From contig NZ_FNVT01000034.1 in the NCBI RefSeq assembly GCF_900108335.1, forward strand, positions 24,941 to 88,940: 64,000 nucleotides of DNA, read 5' to 3'. Source of the stretch: Nonomuraea solani. Its GTDB lineage: Bacteria > Actinomycetota > Actinomycetes > Streptosporangiales > Streptosporangiaceae. Position 1 is the stretch's first letter, and each line of letters begins with the position of its first letter. The notes under the pieces are model-generated. The model saw only the letters and a list, made by a program, of their open reading frames with translations. It had not been told where the DNA came from and did not search any database. Position numbers and translations under genes: made by a program. Below, one piece after another: positions 16,771 through 25,639 of the stretch.

Positions 16771-19128
16771 TCAGGTGGTGACGATCGCGTCGTCGGCGCC
16801 GATCAGCGCGAGGACGACGGCCGTGTCGAGGAGCAGCGCCGGGATCAGGCGCCGCCGGAAGAGGGCGAGGATGGCCGCGACGTCCGGATGCGCCGGCTCG
16901 ATCACCGGTACGGGCAGGGTGGCCGCGGCGGCCTCGGCGTCGGCCAGCACCTGGTCGCGGGCGGCGGCGTACTCGGGACCGCGGGCGATCGGCCCGAGCC
17001 GCCGCCACACCTCGATCATGAGGTCAGGGCGGTTGCCGAGCGCGCGGTAGTAGCTCAGCACGCGGGGGTGATCGTGCACGGCGCGGATCTCCTCGTAGAC
17101 CCGGGCCAGCTCGTCGCCGGGCGGGGTCCCGTCCGGCACGATGGTGTACGCCTGCGGCGAGACACCTCGCGGACCGGGGTCGGCACCGGGCTCGAACGGG
17201 GTGGCGCCGGCGGTGAGCCCCCGATACCAGCACGACGTGAGCAGCAGCAGTTGCGGCAGCAACCGATGGAACGTGGTCGTGTAGCGCCGGATCTCGTCGA
17301 GGTCGCCGGTGATCTCCTGTGCCTTGGGCAGCAGGCCGGACGGCACGCCCAGCCCGGCCGCGGCCGCCTTGAACTCAGGTGAGCCGATGACCGGCTTGAA
17401 GTGGTCCCAGGCCGGCACGAGGTAGCCGGGATGACTGGCCAGCGCCTGGAAGACGGGGCTGACGAAGGGCACGCCCAGATAGCCGGGCACCTCGCCGAGC
17501 ACCCGGGCGGCGGCCTCGGTGAGGGCGGGCTTGGCCGGCAGGGTGGGCAGCAGGACGGCGCCGCGCGCGGCGTCGTCGCGTTCCGTGGTGATGATCGGCT
17601 CCAAGGTCGGTACGCCCGCCACCGTCCTGGTGACGCGCAGCGGATTGGCATCGCGCAGAGGCGGGGGGAGGTGGCTCTGCGGGGTGTTCTGGTAGGCGAC
17701 CGGGCGCAGGAACCTGAAGATCCCGTTGGTTCCGACCGAGGTGGTGGCGGCGTTCGTGGTCGCCGGGTACGGGCCGCCGTGGTGCATCGCGTCGGTGACG
17801 GCCACGCCGGTCGGCCAGCCGTTCCACACCAGGCGGCCGACCCGGGTGGTCAGTTCGGTGGTCAGCTCGGTGGCCAACTGGTGGCCGTCGTCGGCCGCCC
17901 CGAGGTGGATGGTGGCGGTGAGGTGCCCGTCGAACGACCGGGCGGCCTCCGGCAGGTCGCCCGGCTCGCCGTACCTGACGACGACGCCGAACGGGCCGAA
18001 CCGCTCCTCGCCGAGCACCGGATCGCTCAGGTACGTGGCCACATCGGTCTCGACCAGGCCGGCGGGAGACCTGAAGCCTTCGCCCGGGTTGGCGGTGCCC
18101 TCGCCGTGAGGCGTGCCGCCGCCGGCGACCAGGTGCACGCCGGGCCGCCCGGCCACCTCCGCGACGCCCTCGGCCAGCCGCCGCCACATCGGCTCGTTGA
18201 GCATGACTCCGGGCGGCCGCGCCTCGACACGTTCGGCGGCCCGTGCCACGAACCGGTCGCCGGCCTCGCCCAGCGGCACGAAGACCACGCCCGGCTTGGT
18301 GCAGAGCTGGCCGTTGGAGCTGGTCAGGGAGTCGATGAAGGCGTCGGCGAGGTCGTCGCCGAGCGCCCCCGGGAGGATGAAGACCGGGTTGAGGCTGCCC
18401 ATCTCGGCGTACACCGGGATCGGGCGCGGGCGCGCCGCCGCCAGGTCGAAGATCGCCCGCCCGCCGGACGGCGAGCCGGTGAAGGCCACGGCCGCGATCT
18501 CCGGCGCGGTCACCAGGTCCCGCGCGAGGCCGAGGCCGCTCGCCTGGAGCAGGTGGAACACGCCGTCCGGGGCGCCGGTCGCGGCCACCGCGCCGTGCAC
18601 GATCGCGGCGGTCAGCTCCGCGGTCTCGGGGTGGGAGGGATGCCCCTTGACGATCACCGGGCAGCCGGCCGCCAGCGCGGCGGCGGTGTCCGTGCCCGCG
18701 ACGCTGAACGCGAACGGAAAGTTGCTCGCCGCGAAGACGGCGACCGGCCCGAGCGGCACGTTGACGCGCCGGACGTCGGGCGCGGCGGTGGTCGCCGGGT
18801 CGATCACCGCGCCCAGGTGCCCGCCCCGCTCGATCATGTGCGCGAACTGGGTGAGCTGGAACGCGGTCCGCTCGACCTCGCCGGTCAGGCGCGGCAGGGG
18901 TAGCCCGGTCTCGGCCTCGGCGACCGCGACGAGCTCGGCCCGGCGGGCGATCAGGTCATCGGCGATCCGCCGGAGCAGGGCGGCGCGCGGGGCCGGGTCG
19001 AACCCGCTCCAGGCGGGGAACGCCGCGGCCGCCCCGGAGAGCGCCTTGGCCAGATCGGCGGGCGTCGCGTCGGTGAACCGGCGCCGCTCGGCCCCGGTCC
19101 GTGGGTCGATCGACGAGAAGCTCTTCAT
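16771..19128 (-). CDS. Aldehyde dehydrogenase (KGSADH type) fused to a DehI-fold domain
   Basis: 785 residues. Residues 1 to about 500 are an NADP-type aldehyde dehydrogenase of the alpha-ketoglutaric-semialdehyde group, with general base Glu242 (YAEMGSLNP), catalytic Cys276 (SSNGQLCTKPG) and a typical end LPPPLRDANPLRV. Residues about 520-785 resemble the group-I haloacid dehalogenase (DehI) fold, with two pseudo-repeats (ALASHPGYLVPAWDHFKP and ALGNRPDLMIEVWRRLGP). Against the DehI sequence I remember, the catalytic Asp and Asn positions hold other residues, so dehalogenase activity is doubtful. The start at 19128 is preferred because AAGG precedes it; an upstream ATG at 19143 has no ribosome binding site. 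First gene of the operon. Confidence 0.85.
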   Translation of the reverse strand: MKSFSSIDPRTGAERRRFTDATPADLAKALSGAAAAFPAWSGFDPAPRAALLRRIADDLIARRAELVAVAEAETGLPLPRLTGEVERTAFQLTQFAHMIERGGHLGAVIDPATTAAPDVRRVNVPLGPVAVFAASNFPFAFSVAGTDTAAALAAGCPVIVKGHPSHPETAELTAAIVHGAVAATGAPDGVFHLLQASGLGLARDLVTAPEIAAVAFTGSPSGGRAIFDLAAARPRPIPVYAEMGSLNPVFILPGALGDDLADAFIDSLTSSNGQLCTKPGVVFVPLGEAGDRFVARAAERVEARPPGVMLNEPMWRRLAEGVAEVAGRPGVHLVAGGGTPHGEGTANPGEGFRSPAGLVETDVATYLSDPVLGEERFGPFGVVVRYGEPGDLPEAARSFDGHLTATIHLGAADDGHQLATELTTELTTRVGRLVWNGWPTGVAVTDAMHHGGPYPATTNAATTSVGTNGIFRFLRPVAYQNTPQSHLPPPLRDANPLRVTRTVAGVPTLEPIITTERDDAARGAVLLPTLPAKPALTEAAARVLGEVPGYLGVPFVSPVFQALASHPGYLVPAWDHFKPVIGSPEFKAAAAGLGVPSGLLPKAQEITGDLDEIRRYTTTFHRLLPQLLLLTSCWYRGLTAGATPFEPGADPGPRGVSPQAYTIVPDGTPPGDELARVYEEIRAVHDHPRVLSYYRALGNRPDLMIEVWRRLGPIARGPEYAAARDQVLADAEAAAATLPVPVIEPAHPDVAAILALFRRRLIPALLLDTAVVLALIGADDAIVTT

Positions 19129-19151
19129 GCTGCCTTGTTGCATGCCGGGTA

Positions 19152-19172
19152 GGATACAAACTTGGATCCAAA
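19152..19172. promoter_or_regulatory. Candidate GntR (FCD) operator upstream of the catabolic operon
   Basis: A direct repeat GGATACAAA (19152-19160) and GGATCCAAA (19164-19172) is spaced 12 bp apart, and the second copy is part of the perfect palindrome TTGGATCCAA (19162-19171). It lies between the divergent operon and the GntR gene, close to the operon start. This is the shape expected for an FCD-type GntR operator. Confidence 0.6.
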
Positions 19173-19316
19173 GTACTCAAGAGGGTGTTTCATCACCGTT
19201 TCGCATCCATCGCACCGGCCGGCACTACGCGGTGCGATCCGCTGATTTCGGGAACGGGGCACGTTCTGGAAGAATCACGAGTTCGAGCACAACCTGGCAG
19301 GCGGACCGGAGGAACG

Positions 19317-20048
19317 ATGGCCGAGCGGCCCGGGACGGCGGGTGCGAAGGTCGCGGCACGGCAGCGAAGGCCGCGCGCGGGCAGTGGTGAGTCACTGGGC
19401 GACCAGGCCTACGCCCACATCCGGGGCGCGATCCTCCAGGGCCGATACCGTCCCAACCAGCGGTTGCCCGAAGACGAGCTGGCGACGGAGCTGAGCAGCA
19501 GCCGCACTCCGGTGCGCGTCGCCCTGATGCGCCTGGTCGACCAGGGGCTGGTCATCCGCGAGCGGCAGGGCTGGGTGGTGCGCGAGCACACGCCCGACGA
19601 GATCCGCGAGATCTACGAGGTGCGCTGCGCGCTGGAGTCCATGGCCACCGGCCTGGCCGCCGTGCGAGCCACCGACGAGCAACTGGCCACGATCGCCGCG
19701 TTCTACGACGGGGACATCGAGGAGTTCGTCAGCCGGCCGCGGGCCGAGCTGGGGCGGATGAACCGCGACTTCCACCACACGATCGTCCAGGCGTCCGGCA
19801 ACGGCCGGCTGCTCGGTGAGTGGCTGCGCAACCGCGACTTCGGCATCACGTACAACATGGCCGTGCTGTTCACCAGGGACGAGGTCGTCACCTGCGTCGA
19901 GGGCCACTGGCGCATCGTCGAGGCCCTGTCACGCCGCGATCGGGCGGAGGCGGAGCGGCAGGCGCGTATCCACGTCGAGGACGTCCAGGCCGCGTCGAGC
20001 CGCCGCCTCGACGACCTGCAGGCGGCCGGGGGGCTCTACCAGGCCTGA
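19317..20048 (+). CDS. GntR family regulator, FCD (FadR-like) subfamily
   Basis: 243 residues. The N-terminal winged helix (LGDQAYAHIRGAILQGRYRPNQRLPEDELATEL SS-type sequence at about 28-95) is followed by an all-helical FCD ligand domain with its metal-binding histidines (RDFHHTIV, EGHWRIVEAL, ARIHVEDV). FCD regulators of this type usually respond to carboxylic acids. CCGGAGGAACG gives an excellent ribosome binding site for the ATG at 19317. Divergent from the ALDH-DehI operon, which it most likely represses. Confidence 0.9.
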   Translation: MAERPGTAGAKVAARQRRPRAGSGESLGDQAYAHIRGAILQGRYRPNQRLPEDELATELSSSRTPVRVALMRLVDQGLVIRERQGWVVREHTPDEIREIYEVRCALESMATGLAAVRATDEQLATIAAFYDGDIEEFVSRPRAELGRMNRDFHHTIVQASGNGRLLGEWLRNRDFGITYNMAVLFTRDEVVTCVEGHWRIVEALSRRDRAEAERQARIHVEDVQAASSRRLDDLQAAGGLYQA

Positions 20049-20074
20049 GCCCGCCCGGCCAGGTCAATCCGTCG

Positions 20075-20848
20075 TCAGGCGACCTTGGACGACGGGGCCG
20101 TCCAGGTGTTGCACGCGCGCGGGGACGCCGCGTCGAAGCCCCTGTCGAGCCAGGCGGCGATGCTCTTGTTCGTGCCGTGGCTACGGATCGACGCCGCCTC
20201 CTCGTCGCTTTCCCGCGTGAGGTCCAGCAGGAACTCCCAGTCCTCCTCGGTGCGATCCAGGGAGCCCCAGACACCGCCGATGATCGCCCCGCCCAGGCAC
20301 TCCGCCTGGAGTTCCTCGCGGCGGGACTGCTCGTCGAACTCCTTCTCGTTGCGGTAGGTGATCTCGTCGTTGGCGTCGCTGATCCCGGTGAGCCCCTGCA
20401 CGTGGTGTCCGAACTCGTGCGCGGCCACGTTGAAGAGGTACAGGTCGGTGGGGTCTTCGAGCACGACCTTGTCCAGCAGCACGAGGAAGCGCCGCTCGGA
20501 GGGGCAGTAGACGCCCGCGGCATCGTCCCACGAGGAGCCGCAGAACTTGCGCGGCTTGGTGATGAACCCGATCTTGGCGGGGGTGAAGGGCAGGCCCGCC
20601 CGCTTGAAGTGCGCGCCCCACGACCGGTTGAGGCAGCCCAGTATCGCGGTCAGGTATCGCTTGGCGGACGCCACGTCGTTCCGCTGGACGCTCGGCTCAT
20701 GGCACTTGCTCTTCCGCAGGTCGCCCGTTTTGTACAGCTTGTTCGCGGTCAGCGTGCTGTCACGGATGGGGTAGGCCGAGGCGTTCGCGGTGCCGGATAA
20801 CAGCAGGCAAGCGAGCGTGAACGCCGCGGCGATGGGAGCAAAACGCAT
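20075..20848 (-). CDS. Exported neutral zinc metallopeptidase (YpfJ-like)
   Basis: About 257 residues. A signal peptide (FAPIAAAFTLACLLLSGTANASA) precedes a Zn-protease domain with HEFGHHVQGL and downstream LQAECLGG supplying the third ligand region. Cysteines in SKCHEPSV, GCLN, FCGSS, VYCPS and RACNTW could form disulfides, in keeping with export. The neutral-zinc-metallopeptidase family has unknown substrates. The ATG at 20848 has AGGA about 9 nt upstream; an ATG at 20857 is an alternative. Downstream of the two-component genes on the same strand. Confidence 0.85.
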   Translation of the reverse strand: MRFAPIAAAFTLACLLLSGTANASAYPIRDSTLTANKLYKTGDLRKSKCHEPSVQRNDVASAKRYLTAILGCLNRSWGAHFKRAGLPFTPAKIGFITKPRKFCGSSWDDAAGVYCPSERRFLVLLDKVVLEDPTDLYLFNVAAHEFGHHVQGLTGISDANDEITYRNEKEFDEQSRREELQAECLGGAIIGGVWGSLDRTEEDWEFLLDLTRESDEEAASIRSHGTNKSIAAWLDRGFDAASPRACNTWTAPSSKVA

Positions 20849-20877
20849 GATCCGCATCCTATGGTGACGGACGGGCG

Positions 20878-21561
20878 TCATGCGGGCGACGGGGTCTCCT
20901 GGCCGGGTGTGACGAGACCGGACTCGTAGGCGAGCGCCACCGCCTGCGCGCGACTTCTCAGGTTGAGCTTCGTCATGGCGCGGTTGAGGTGGGTCTTGAC
21001 GGTGGCGTCGCTGACGGACAGGCGCGTGGCGATCTCGGTGTTGGACAGCGCGTGGCCGACCAGCTTGAGCACCTCGGACTCGCGGGCCGTGAGGGTGTCC
21101 AGCTCGGGGGAGGGCTGAGGGGCGGCCGGGCCGGGGCGGTGGGTGTAGGCCTCGATCAGGCGCCGGCTGACGCTGGGGGCGAAGAGCATGTCGCCGGCGG
21201 CGATGGTGCGGATGGCGGCGATGAGCCGTTCCGGCGGGGTGTCCTTGAGAAGGAACCCCGAGGCGCCGACGCGCAGGGCGTTGTAGACGTACTCGTCGAG
21301 GTCGAAGGTCGTCAGGATGAGCACCTTGGGCCGGTGGCCGGTGTCCGCGGACAGGATGCGCTCGGTCGCGGTGACGCCGTTCATGCCGGGCATCCTGATG
21401 TCCATGAGGATCACGTCGGGGCGGGTCGCCGCCGCCACGGCGACGGACTCCGCGCCGGTCGCGGCCTCTCCGACGACGTCGAGGTCGGGTACGGCGCGGA
21501 TCAGCGCCGCCAGGCCGGCCCGGATGAGGACCTGGTCGTCGACGACGAGTACCTTGATCAT
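20878..21561 (-). CDS. NarL/LuxR-type response regulator
   Basis: 227 residues. The receiver domain has the acidic pair VDDQ, phosphoacceptor Asp in VILMDIRMPG, Thr in LTTFD and Lys in LLKDTP. A C-terminal LuxR helix-turn-helix follows (LTARESEVLKLVGHALSNTEIATRLSVSDATVKTHLNRAMTKL). It overlaps the stop of the upstream histidine kinase by 4 bp, so the two form a cognate pair. Targets are unknown; neighbouring genes are candidates. Confidence 0.93.
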   Translation of the reverse strand: MIKVLVVDDQVLIRAGLAALIRAVPDLDVVGEAATGAESVAVAAATRPDVILMDIRMPGMNGVTATERILSADTGHRPKVLILTTFDLDEYVYNALRVGASGFLLKDTPPERLIAAIRTIAAGDMLFAPSVSRRLIEAYTHRPGPAAPQPSPELDTLTARESEVLKLVGHALSNTEIATRLSVSDATVKTHLNRAMTKLNLRSRAQAVALAYESGLVTPGQETPSPA

Positions 21562-22820
21562 GTATGCGGTTCACCATGCGGGTCGGCGGGCGGATCGTGG
21601 CCGCCCGGAGGAGACAGGGGCAGGGTGACCACGACCTCGAACCCACCCGACGGTTTCGTTCCGGCCGTGACCGTTCCCTTGTAGAGCTTGACGCGTTCGC
21701 GCATCCCGATCAAGCCGTGGCCGTCCCTCTGTGACACGGGCACGGCTTCGGCGGCGCCCCTGCCGTCGTCGGTGACGCGTAATGTCAGCTCGGCGCCGTA
21801 GATGAGGGAGATCCACGCGGTCGCCTGGCCGGCGTGTTTCAGCACGTTGGTGAGGCATTCCTGAACGACCCGGTACGCACACAGATCGACCCCGGGCGGC
21901 AGCGGGCGTACCGATCCGGTGATCGACAGGTGCACGGGCAGACCGGCCGCGCGCACCCGTTCCACCAGCTGTTCGAGACGCTGCAGGCCGGGAACCGGGT
22001 CGTAGCCCTCCTCCGGGTCGTCGCCCCCTTCGTCGCCCGCCTCGACGCGCAGGACGGACAGCAGCCGCCTCATCTCGCCCATGGCCTCGCTGCCGGTGTC
22101 GGAGATGGTGGCGAGCGCGCCGCGCGCGGTGGCGGGGTCGGAGCCGAAGACGTACCCGGCGAGCCCGGCCTGGATCAGGATGACCGACATGTGGTGGGCG
22201 ACCACGTCGTGCAGCTCGCGGGCGATGCGCAGCCGCTCCTCGGTGACGGCGCGCCGCGCCCTGTCCTCCTGCTCCTGGCGCAGCCGTTCGGTGAGGTGGG
22301 CCAGCCGCTTGTTGCGCTCGACCAGCATCCGCGTGCTGTTGCCGAACGTCCAGGCGACGGCGATCATGATGCTGCCCTGCACGATGTTCGGCCAGACGAA
22401 GTCGGCCGGGCCGAGGAACGCCGCGTGCCACCAGGAGGCCGCCGCCGGCAGCACGCACGGGACCGACACCGCCGGGGACCTGTGGGCGGCCACGGTGTAG
22501 ACCGCCAGCAGCGCTCCGACCTCGTTGATCCGAGGGTCGTAACCGGCCGCGTGGAAGACGACCGCCGCGCCGCAGGAGATCACCAGCACGGCGATCGGCG
22601 CCCGCCGCCGCCACGCCAGGACGAGGTTGACCAGCAGTGTCAGCCCCGCGCCCGTGGCGTCCATGGGGCGCGGCGTGTAGCCGAGCTCGGCCGGGCTGCC
22701 GGAGAGGGCGAATCCGAATCCGAGGGTGGTGCCGGCGATCACCACGCTGAAGAGCAGATCGACGATGAACGGATGGATCACGGCGAGTCGTCTCAGCGAC
22801 GACAACACCTTTGCGCGCAT
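21558..22820 (-). CDS. Membrane sensor histidine kinase, HisKA_3/NarX-like
   Basis: 420 residues. Four to five N-terminal helices (to about 165) and a short coiled segment (RMLVERNKRLAHLTERLRQEQEDRARRAVTEER-type) lead to the HisKA_3 dimerisation helix with the phosphorylated His in IARELHDVVAHHMS. The ATPase domain has the N-box region ECLTNVLKHAG, the DDGRG box and GHGLIGMRERV. No extracytoplasmic sensor domain is seen, so it likely senses a signal at the membrane. Overlaps its response regulator by 4 bp. Confidence 0.93.
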   Translation of the reverse strand: MRAKVLSSLRRLAVIHPFIVDLLFSVVIAGTTLGFGFALSGSPAELGYTPRPMDATGAGLTLLVNLVLAWRRRAPIAVLVISCGAAVVFHAAGYDPRINEVGALLAVYTVAAHRSPAVSVPCVLPAAASWWHAAFLGPADFVWPNIVQGSIMIAVAWTFGNSTRMLVERNKRLAHLTERLRQEQEDRARRAVTEERLRIARELHDVVAHHMSVILIQAGLAGYVFGSDPATARGALATISDTGSEAMGEMRRLLSVLRVEAGDEGGDDPEEGYDPVPGLQRLEQLVERVRAAGLPVHLSITGSVRPLPPGVDLCAYRVVQECLTNVLKHAGQATAWISLIYGAELTLRVTDDGRGAAEAVPVSQRDGHGLIGMRERVKLYKGTVTAGTKPSGGFEVVVTLPLSPPGGHDPPADPHGEPHT

Positions 22821-22956
22821 CAGCGCAGCCTAGCCGCCGTCGACGACGGCCCTCATCCTCTGTGGGGATGACGGCGCCTACGACTCGGGCGGTATACGCG
22901 CGGCGATGTACCGCAGGGGTTTACCCCGGCCGGCGCGTCGCGTGGATCGGCCCGGA

Positions 22957-22962
22957 TACCCT
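22957..22962 (+). promoter_or_regulatory. Minus-10 element of a probable leaderless TetR promoter
   Basis: TACCCT fits TAnnnT and ends 7 nt before the GTG at 22970. No ribosome binding site is present. Confidence 0.4.
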
Positions 22963-22969
22963 GTCCGAC

Positions 22970-23695
22970 GTGAACCAGTTGGTCGAACTCCACTCGCGCA
23001 AGGCCGCCCGCATCCTGGACAGCGCTCGCGAGCTGGTGCTCGACCACGGCGTGGGCAAGGTCACCGTGAGCGAGATCAGCCGGGCGGCCGGAGTCGGCAA
23101 GGGCACCGTCTACCTCTACTGGCCCAGCAAGGAAGACCTCATCCGCGGGCTGTTCGCCCGTGACCTGCTCACTCTCCTGGAAGAGATGATCGGCCGGATC
23201 ACCGCCGATCCCGCCACCGTCCGGCCGCGCCGCCTGGCGCCGCTGCTGGTGCGTACCGGGCTGAAACTCCCGCTGGCGCGCCGCATGCGGAGCGGCGACG
23301 CCGAGGTGCCGCGGCTGCTCATGCAGAACGCCGGCGATCGGGAGCTGTTCGCCCGCACCAAGCCCGCCGCCATGTGCGACACCGTCGTGCCGATCCTGCA
23401 CCGGCACGGCCTGATCCGCGACGACCGGCCCCTGGCCGCTCTGGCGTATTCTCTGCACGCCCTGCTCAACGGGTTCGCCCTCGCCATCTACGAGCCCGCC
23501 GAGGCGCCGTCAGGGGTCGACGACCCGGACACGGTGCTCGCCGACACCGTGGCCCTGCTGGTCGAACCCCTCGACGAGCCCGCCGAGGCGGCCGTCGCCG
23601 CGGCCGCCGAGGAGACCCTCGCCGTCTTCCGCGAGGTCCGCGACGCCGTGCTGGACTTCATCGACCGCGGCCAGACCCCCGAACACGTGCGCTGA
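22970..23695 (+). CDS. TetR family transcriptional regulator
   Basis: 241 residues. The N-terminal TetR helix-turn-helix reads SARELVLDHGVGKVTVSEISRAAGVGKGTVYLYWPSKEDLIRGLF. The C-terminal ligand domain is not one I recognise. A GTG start is chosen because the conserved part begins there and a TAnnnT -10 sits 7 nt upstream; the frame extends further upstream without homology. It is divergent from the sensor kinase and convergent with the truncated permease gene. Targets unknown. Confidence 0.87.
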   Translation: MNQLVELHSRKAARILDSARELVLDHGVGKVTVSEISRAAGVGKGTVYLYWPSKEDLIRGLFARDLLTLLEEMIGRITADPATVRPRRLAPLLVRTGLKLPLARRMRSGDAEVPRLLMQNAGDRELFARTKPAAMCDTVVPILHRHGLIRDDRPLAALAYSLHALLNGFALAIYEPAEAPSGVDDPDTVLADTVALLVEPLDEPAEAAVAAAAEETLAVFREVRDAVLDFIDRGQTPEHVR

Positions 23696-23701
23696 CGGCC
23701 T

Positions 23702-24280
23702 TCAGATACGAGGCCGCAGCGTACGCCGGAACAGTGCCCCGGCGGCCAGGCCGAGCAGGAACGCGGCCAGCCACCACGCCGCCGGAAGGATGCCGACCAG
23801 ACGGAAGATCCTCGAGTTGAGGAAGTTCACGGGGGCGCCGGGGATGTCGAAGACGGTCAGCCACACGTTCACGAGGACACCCAGCGTCAGCCCGCCGAGC
23901 GTGACCGCGGCGGCCAGGCCGCCGACCTTCACCAGCAGCCAGCGGCGGCGCGTCACCGACTGGGTCCAGGTCAGCTGATGCGTGCCCCGCTTGAACTCGC
24001 GGGCCAGCAGCGGAGCGCCCCAGAAGGCGCCGATCAGCGCGGGGGCGAGCAGCGGCAGCCAGCCGATGAGCTCACTCATGGCCCACATCCACTCCATCAT
24101 CCCCAGGCGGTAGCGGGTGCACGCGTTCGTCTCCGCCACGCAGCCGGCCCGCGGGGCGTGTTCGGCGGCGAAGCCGGCCGCGCCCAGGCCGTTGGCGAGC
24201 AGGGCGATGCCCACGGCGGCCAGCAGCAGCGCGGTGACCAGCACCTGCGTACGATGCTGGCGCCAGGTAAGCCACAACAC
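23702..24280 (-). CDS. ABC-2 type membrane subunit, probably C-terminally truncated
   Basis: 192 residues beginning MLWLTWRQHRTQVLVTALLL, typical of small actinobacterial ABC-2 permeases of YtrA-linked operons. It has four or five helices and the loop REFKRGTHQLTWTQSVTRRRWLLVK. It ends abruptly at GALFRRTLRPRI. Related proteins as I recall them continue after RRTL with one or two more helices, so the gene looks shortened by a deletion or early stop. It sits 19 bp downstream of the ATPase gene. Confidence 0.75.
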   Translation of the reverse strand: MLWLTWRQHRTQVLVTALLLAAVGIALLANGLGAAGFAAEHAPRAGCVAETNACTRYRLGMMEWMWAMSELIGWLPLLAPALIGAFWGAPLLAREFKRGTHQLTWTQSVTRRRWLLVKVGGLAAAVTLGGLTLGVLVNVWLTVFDIPGAPVNFLNSRIFRLVGILPAAWWLAAFLLGLAAGALFRRTLRPRI

Positions 24281-24299
24281 TTCTTCGTCTCCTTGGCGT

Positions 24300-25244
24300 T
24301 CAGGACAGGGCGAGGGCCGGGCGGGGCAGCGCGGCGTCGTCGGGACTGCGCAGGTAGGCGACCACCAGCTCCTCCAGGGTCACGCCGCGGGCACTCCATC
24401 GCGGGTCGTGCGACGGCGTCCGCCCGTCGGTGCGGACCAGCAGCGTGGCCTGCCGGTCGCTGCGGCTTTCGCTGATCACCGGCATTCTGGCCGCCACCCC
24501 GTCGGCGAGCCCGGCCGGGCCCGACAGCACGTGGTGGGCGGCGAGCAGGTCGTCGATGTCGCCGCTGACCTGGACCTGCCCGCGGTTGAGCAGCACGAGC
24601 CAGTCGCAGGTGTCCTTCAGGTCGGGCACCACGTGGGAGGACAGCACGACGGTCATCCCGGTCTCGACGACCGCCGCCATCAGGGAGCTCATGACATCGT
24701 GCCGGGCCGCCGGATCGAGGTTGGCCAGCGGTTCGTCCATGACCAGCAGGTCGGGCCGCTTGGCCACCGCGACGGTCAGCGCGACCTGGGCCTGCTGGCC
24801 GCCGGAGAGCGTGCCAACCTTGCGATTGAGCGGGATGTCCAGGTCCGCGAGCCGTTCGCGGGCGAGGTCGTCGTCCCAGCCCGGGTTGAGGTGCCGGCCG
24901 AAGCGGAGCATCTCGGTCACGGTGAAGCCGTCGTAGAGGGGTTTGTCCTGCGCCAGGAACGACACGCGGGCGAGGGCCGCCGCCGACTGCCTGATCGGCT
25001 CGCCGAACACGCGCACGCTGCCCCGCGTGGGCGTGACCAGGCCGACGGCCAGGCGCAGGAAGGTGGACTTGCCAGCGCCGTTCGGCCCGACCAGCGCGAC
25101 CACCCGGCCGGCGGGAATGGACAGCGAACAGTCGCGCAGCGCCCACGTGCGCCGGTAGCGCACGCCGAGCCCGGTCGTCTCCAGAGCGCTGTCGCCGTAC
25201 GTCCGCGCGATCGGCGTCCCCGTCATGCCGTCTGTCCCCGTCAT
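24300..25244 (-). CDS. ABC transporter ATP-binding protein of a YtrA-type operon
   Basis: 314 residues. Walker A GPNGAGKST, Q-loop FLAQDKPLY, signature LSGGQQAQVALT, Walker B LLVMDEPLANLD and the switch histidine in SSHVVPD are all present. A C-terminal extension of about 80 residues follows, as in other YtrB-like ATPases. It overlaps the GntR gene upstream by 4 bp and precedes the permease, giving a regulator-ATPase-permease operon. Such systems often respond to cell-wall-active compounds; that role is inferred here. Confidence 0.92.
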   Translation of the reverse strand: MTGTDGMTGTPIARTYGDSALETTGLGVRYRRTWALRDCSLSIPAGRVVALVGPNGAGKSTFLRLAVGLVTPTRGSVRVFGEPIRQSAAALARVSFLAQDKPLYDGFTVTEMLRFGRHLNPGWDDDLARERLADLDIPLNRKVGTLSGGQQAQVALTVAVAKRPDLLVMDEPLANLDPAARHDVMSSLMAAVVETGMTVVLSSHVVPDLKDTCDWLVLLNRGQVQVSGDIDDLLAAHHVLSGPAGLADGVAARMPVISESRSDRQATLLVRTDGRTPSHDPRWSARGVTLEELVVAYLRSPDDAALPRPALALS

Positions 25245-25639
25245 GCCGTCTCCTCCCGGAAGGATTGGTTGAGCACGGAGGCGATCAGCGCCTCGAGGTC
25301 TTCTTGTCCGAGCCCCGCCTCACGGCCGTTCCGCACCCACTGGGTGAGGTCGTGGCGGAGCCGTACGTACTCCGATGGGGGAGCGCCGCCCAGCGAGCGC
25401 TGGACGAACGTGCCCATCCCGGGCCGGCCGACGACCAGGCCCTCGTGTTCCAGCTCCCGATAGGCCTTGTGCACGGTGTTGGGGTTGATCGCGAGCTTGG
25501 TGACGACCTCTTTGATCGTCGGCAGCCGGTCTCCCGGCATGAGCAGGCCGAGCCGCAGGGCGTGCTTGACCTGCTGCGCGATCTGCAGGTAGGTCGCCAC
25601 GCCTGAGCCCGGGTCGAGGTGAAGGTCGATCATCTTCAT
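25241..25639 (-). CDS. GntR family regulator, YtrA subfamily
   Basis: 132 residues: a winged helix (YLQIAQQVKHALRLGLLMPGDRLPTIKEVVTKLAINPNTVHKAYRELEHEGLV) and only a short C-terminal dimerisation tail, as in YtrA proteins. First gene of the ABC operon. A 9-bp inverted repeat overlaps its start codon, which indicates direct autoregulation of the whole operon. Confidence 0.92.
   Translation of the reverse strand: MKMIDLHLDPGSGVATYLQIAQQVKHALRLGLLMPGDRLPTIKEVVTKLAINPNTVHKAYRELEHEGLVVGRPGMGTFVQRSLGGAPPSEYVRLRHDLTQWVRNGREAGLGQEDLEALIASVLNQSFREETA

Noticed and set aside
16771..19128. Active haloacid dehalogenase
   Set aside because: The C-terminal fold resembles DehI, but the residues I remember as catalytic are not conserved, so only the fold is claimed.
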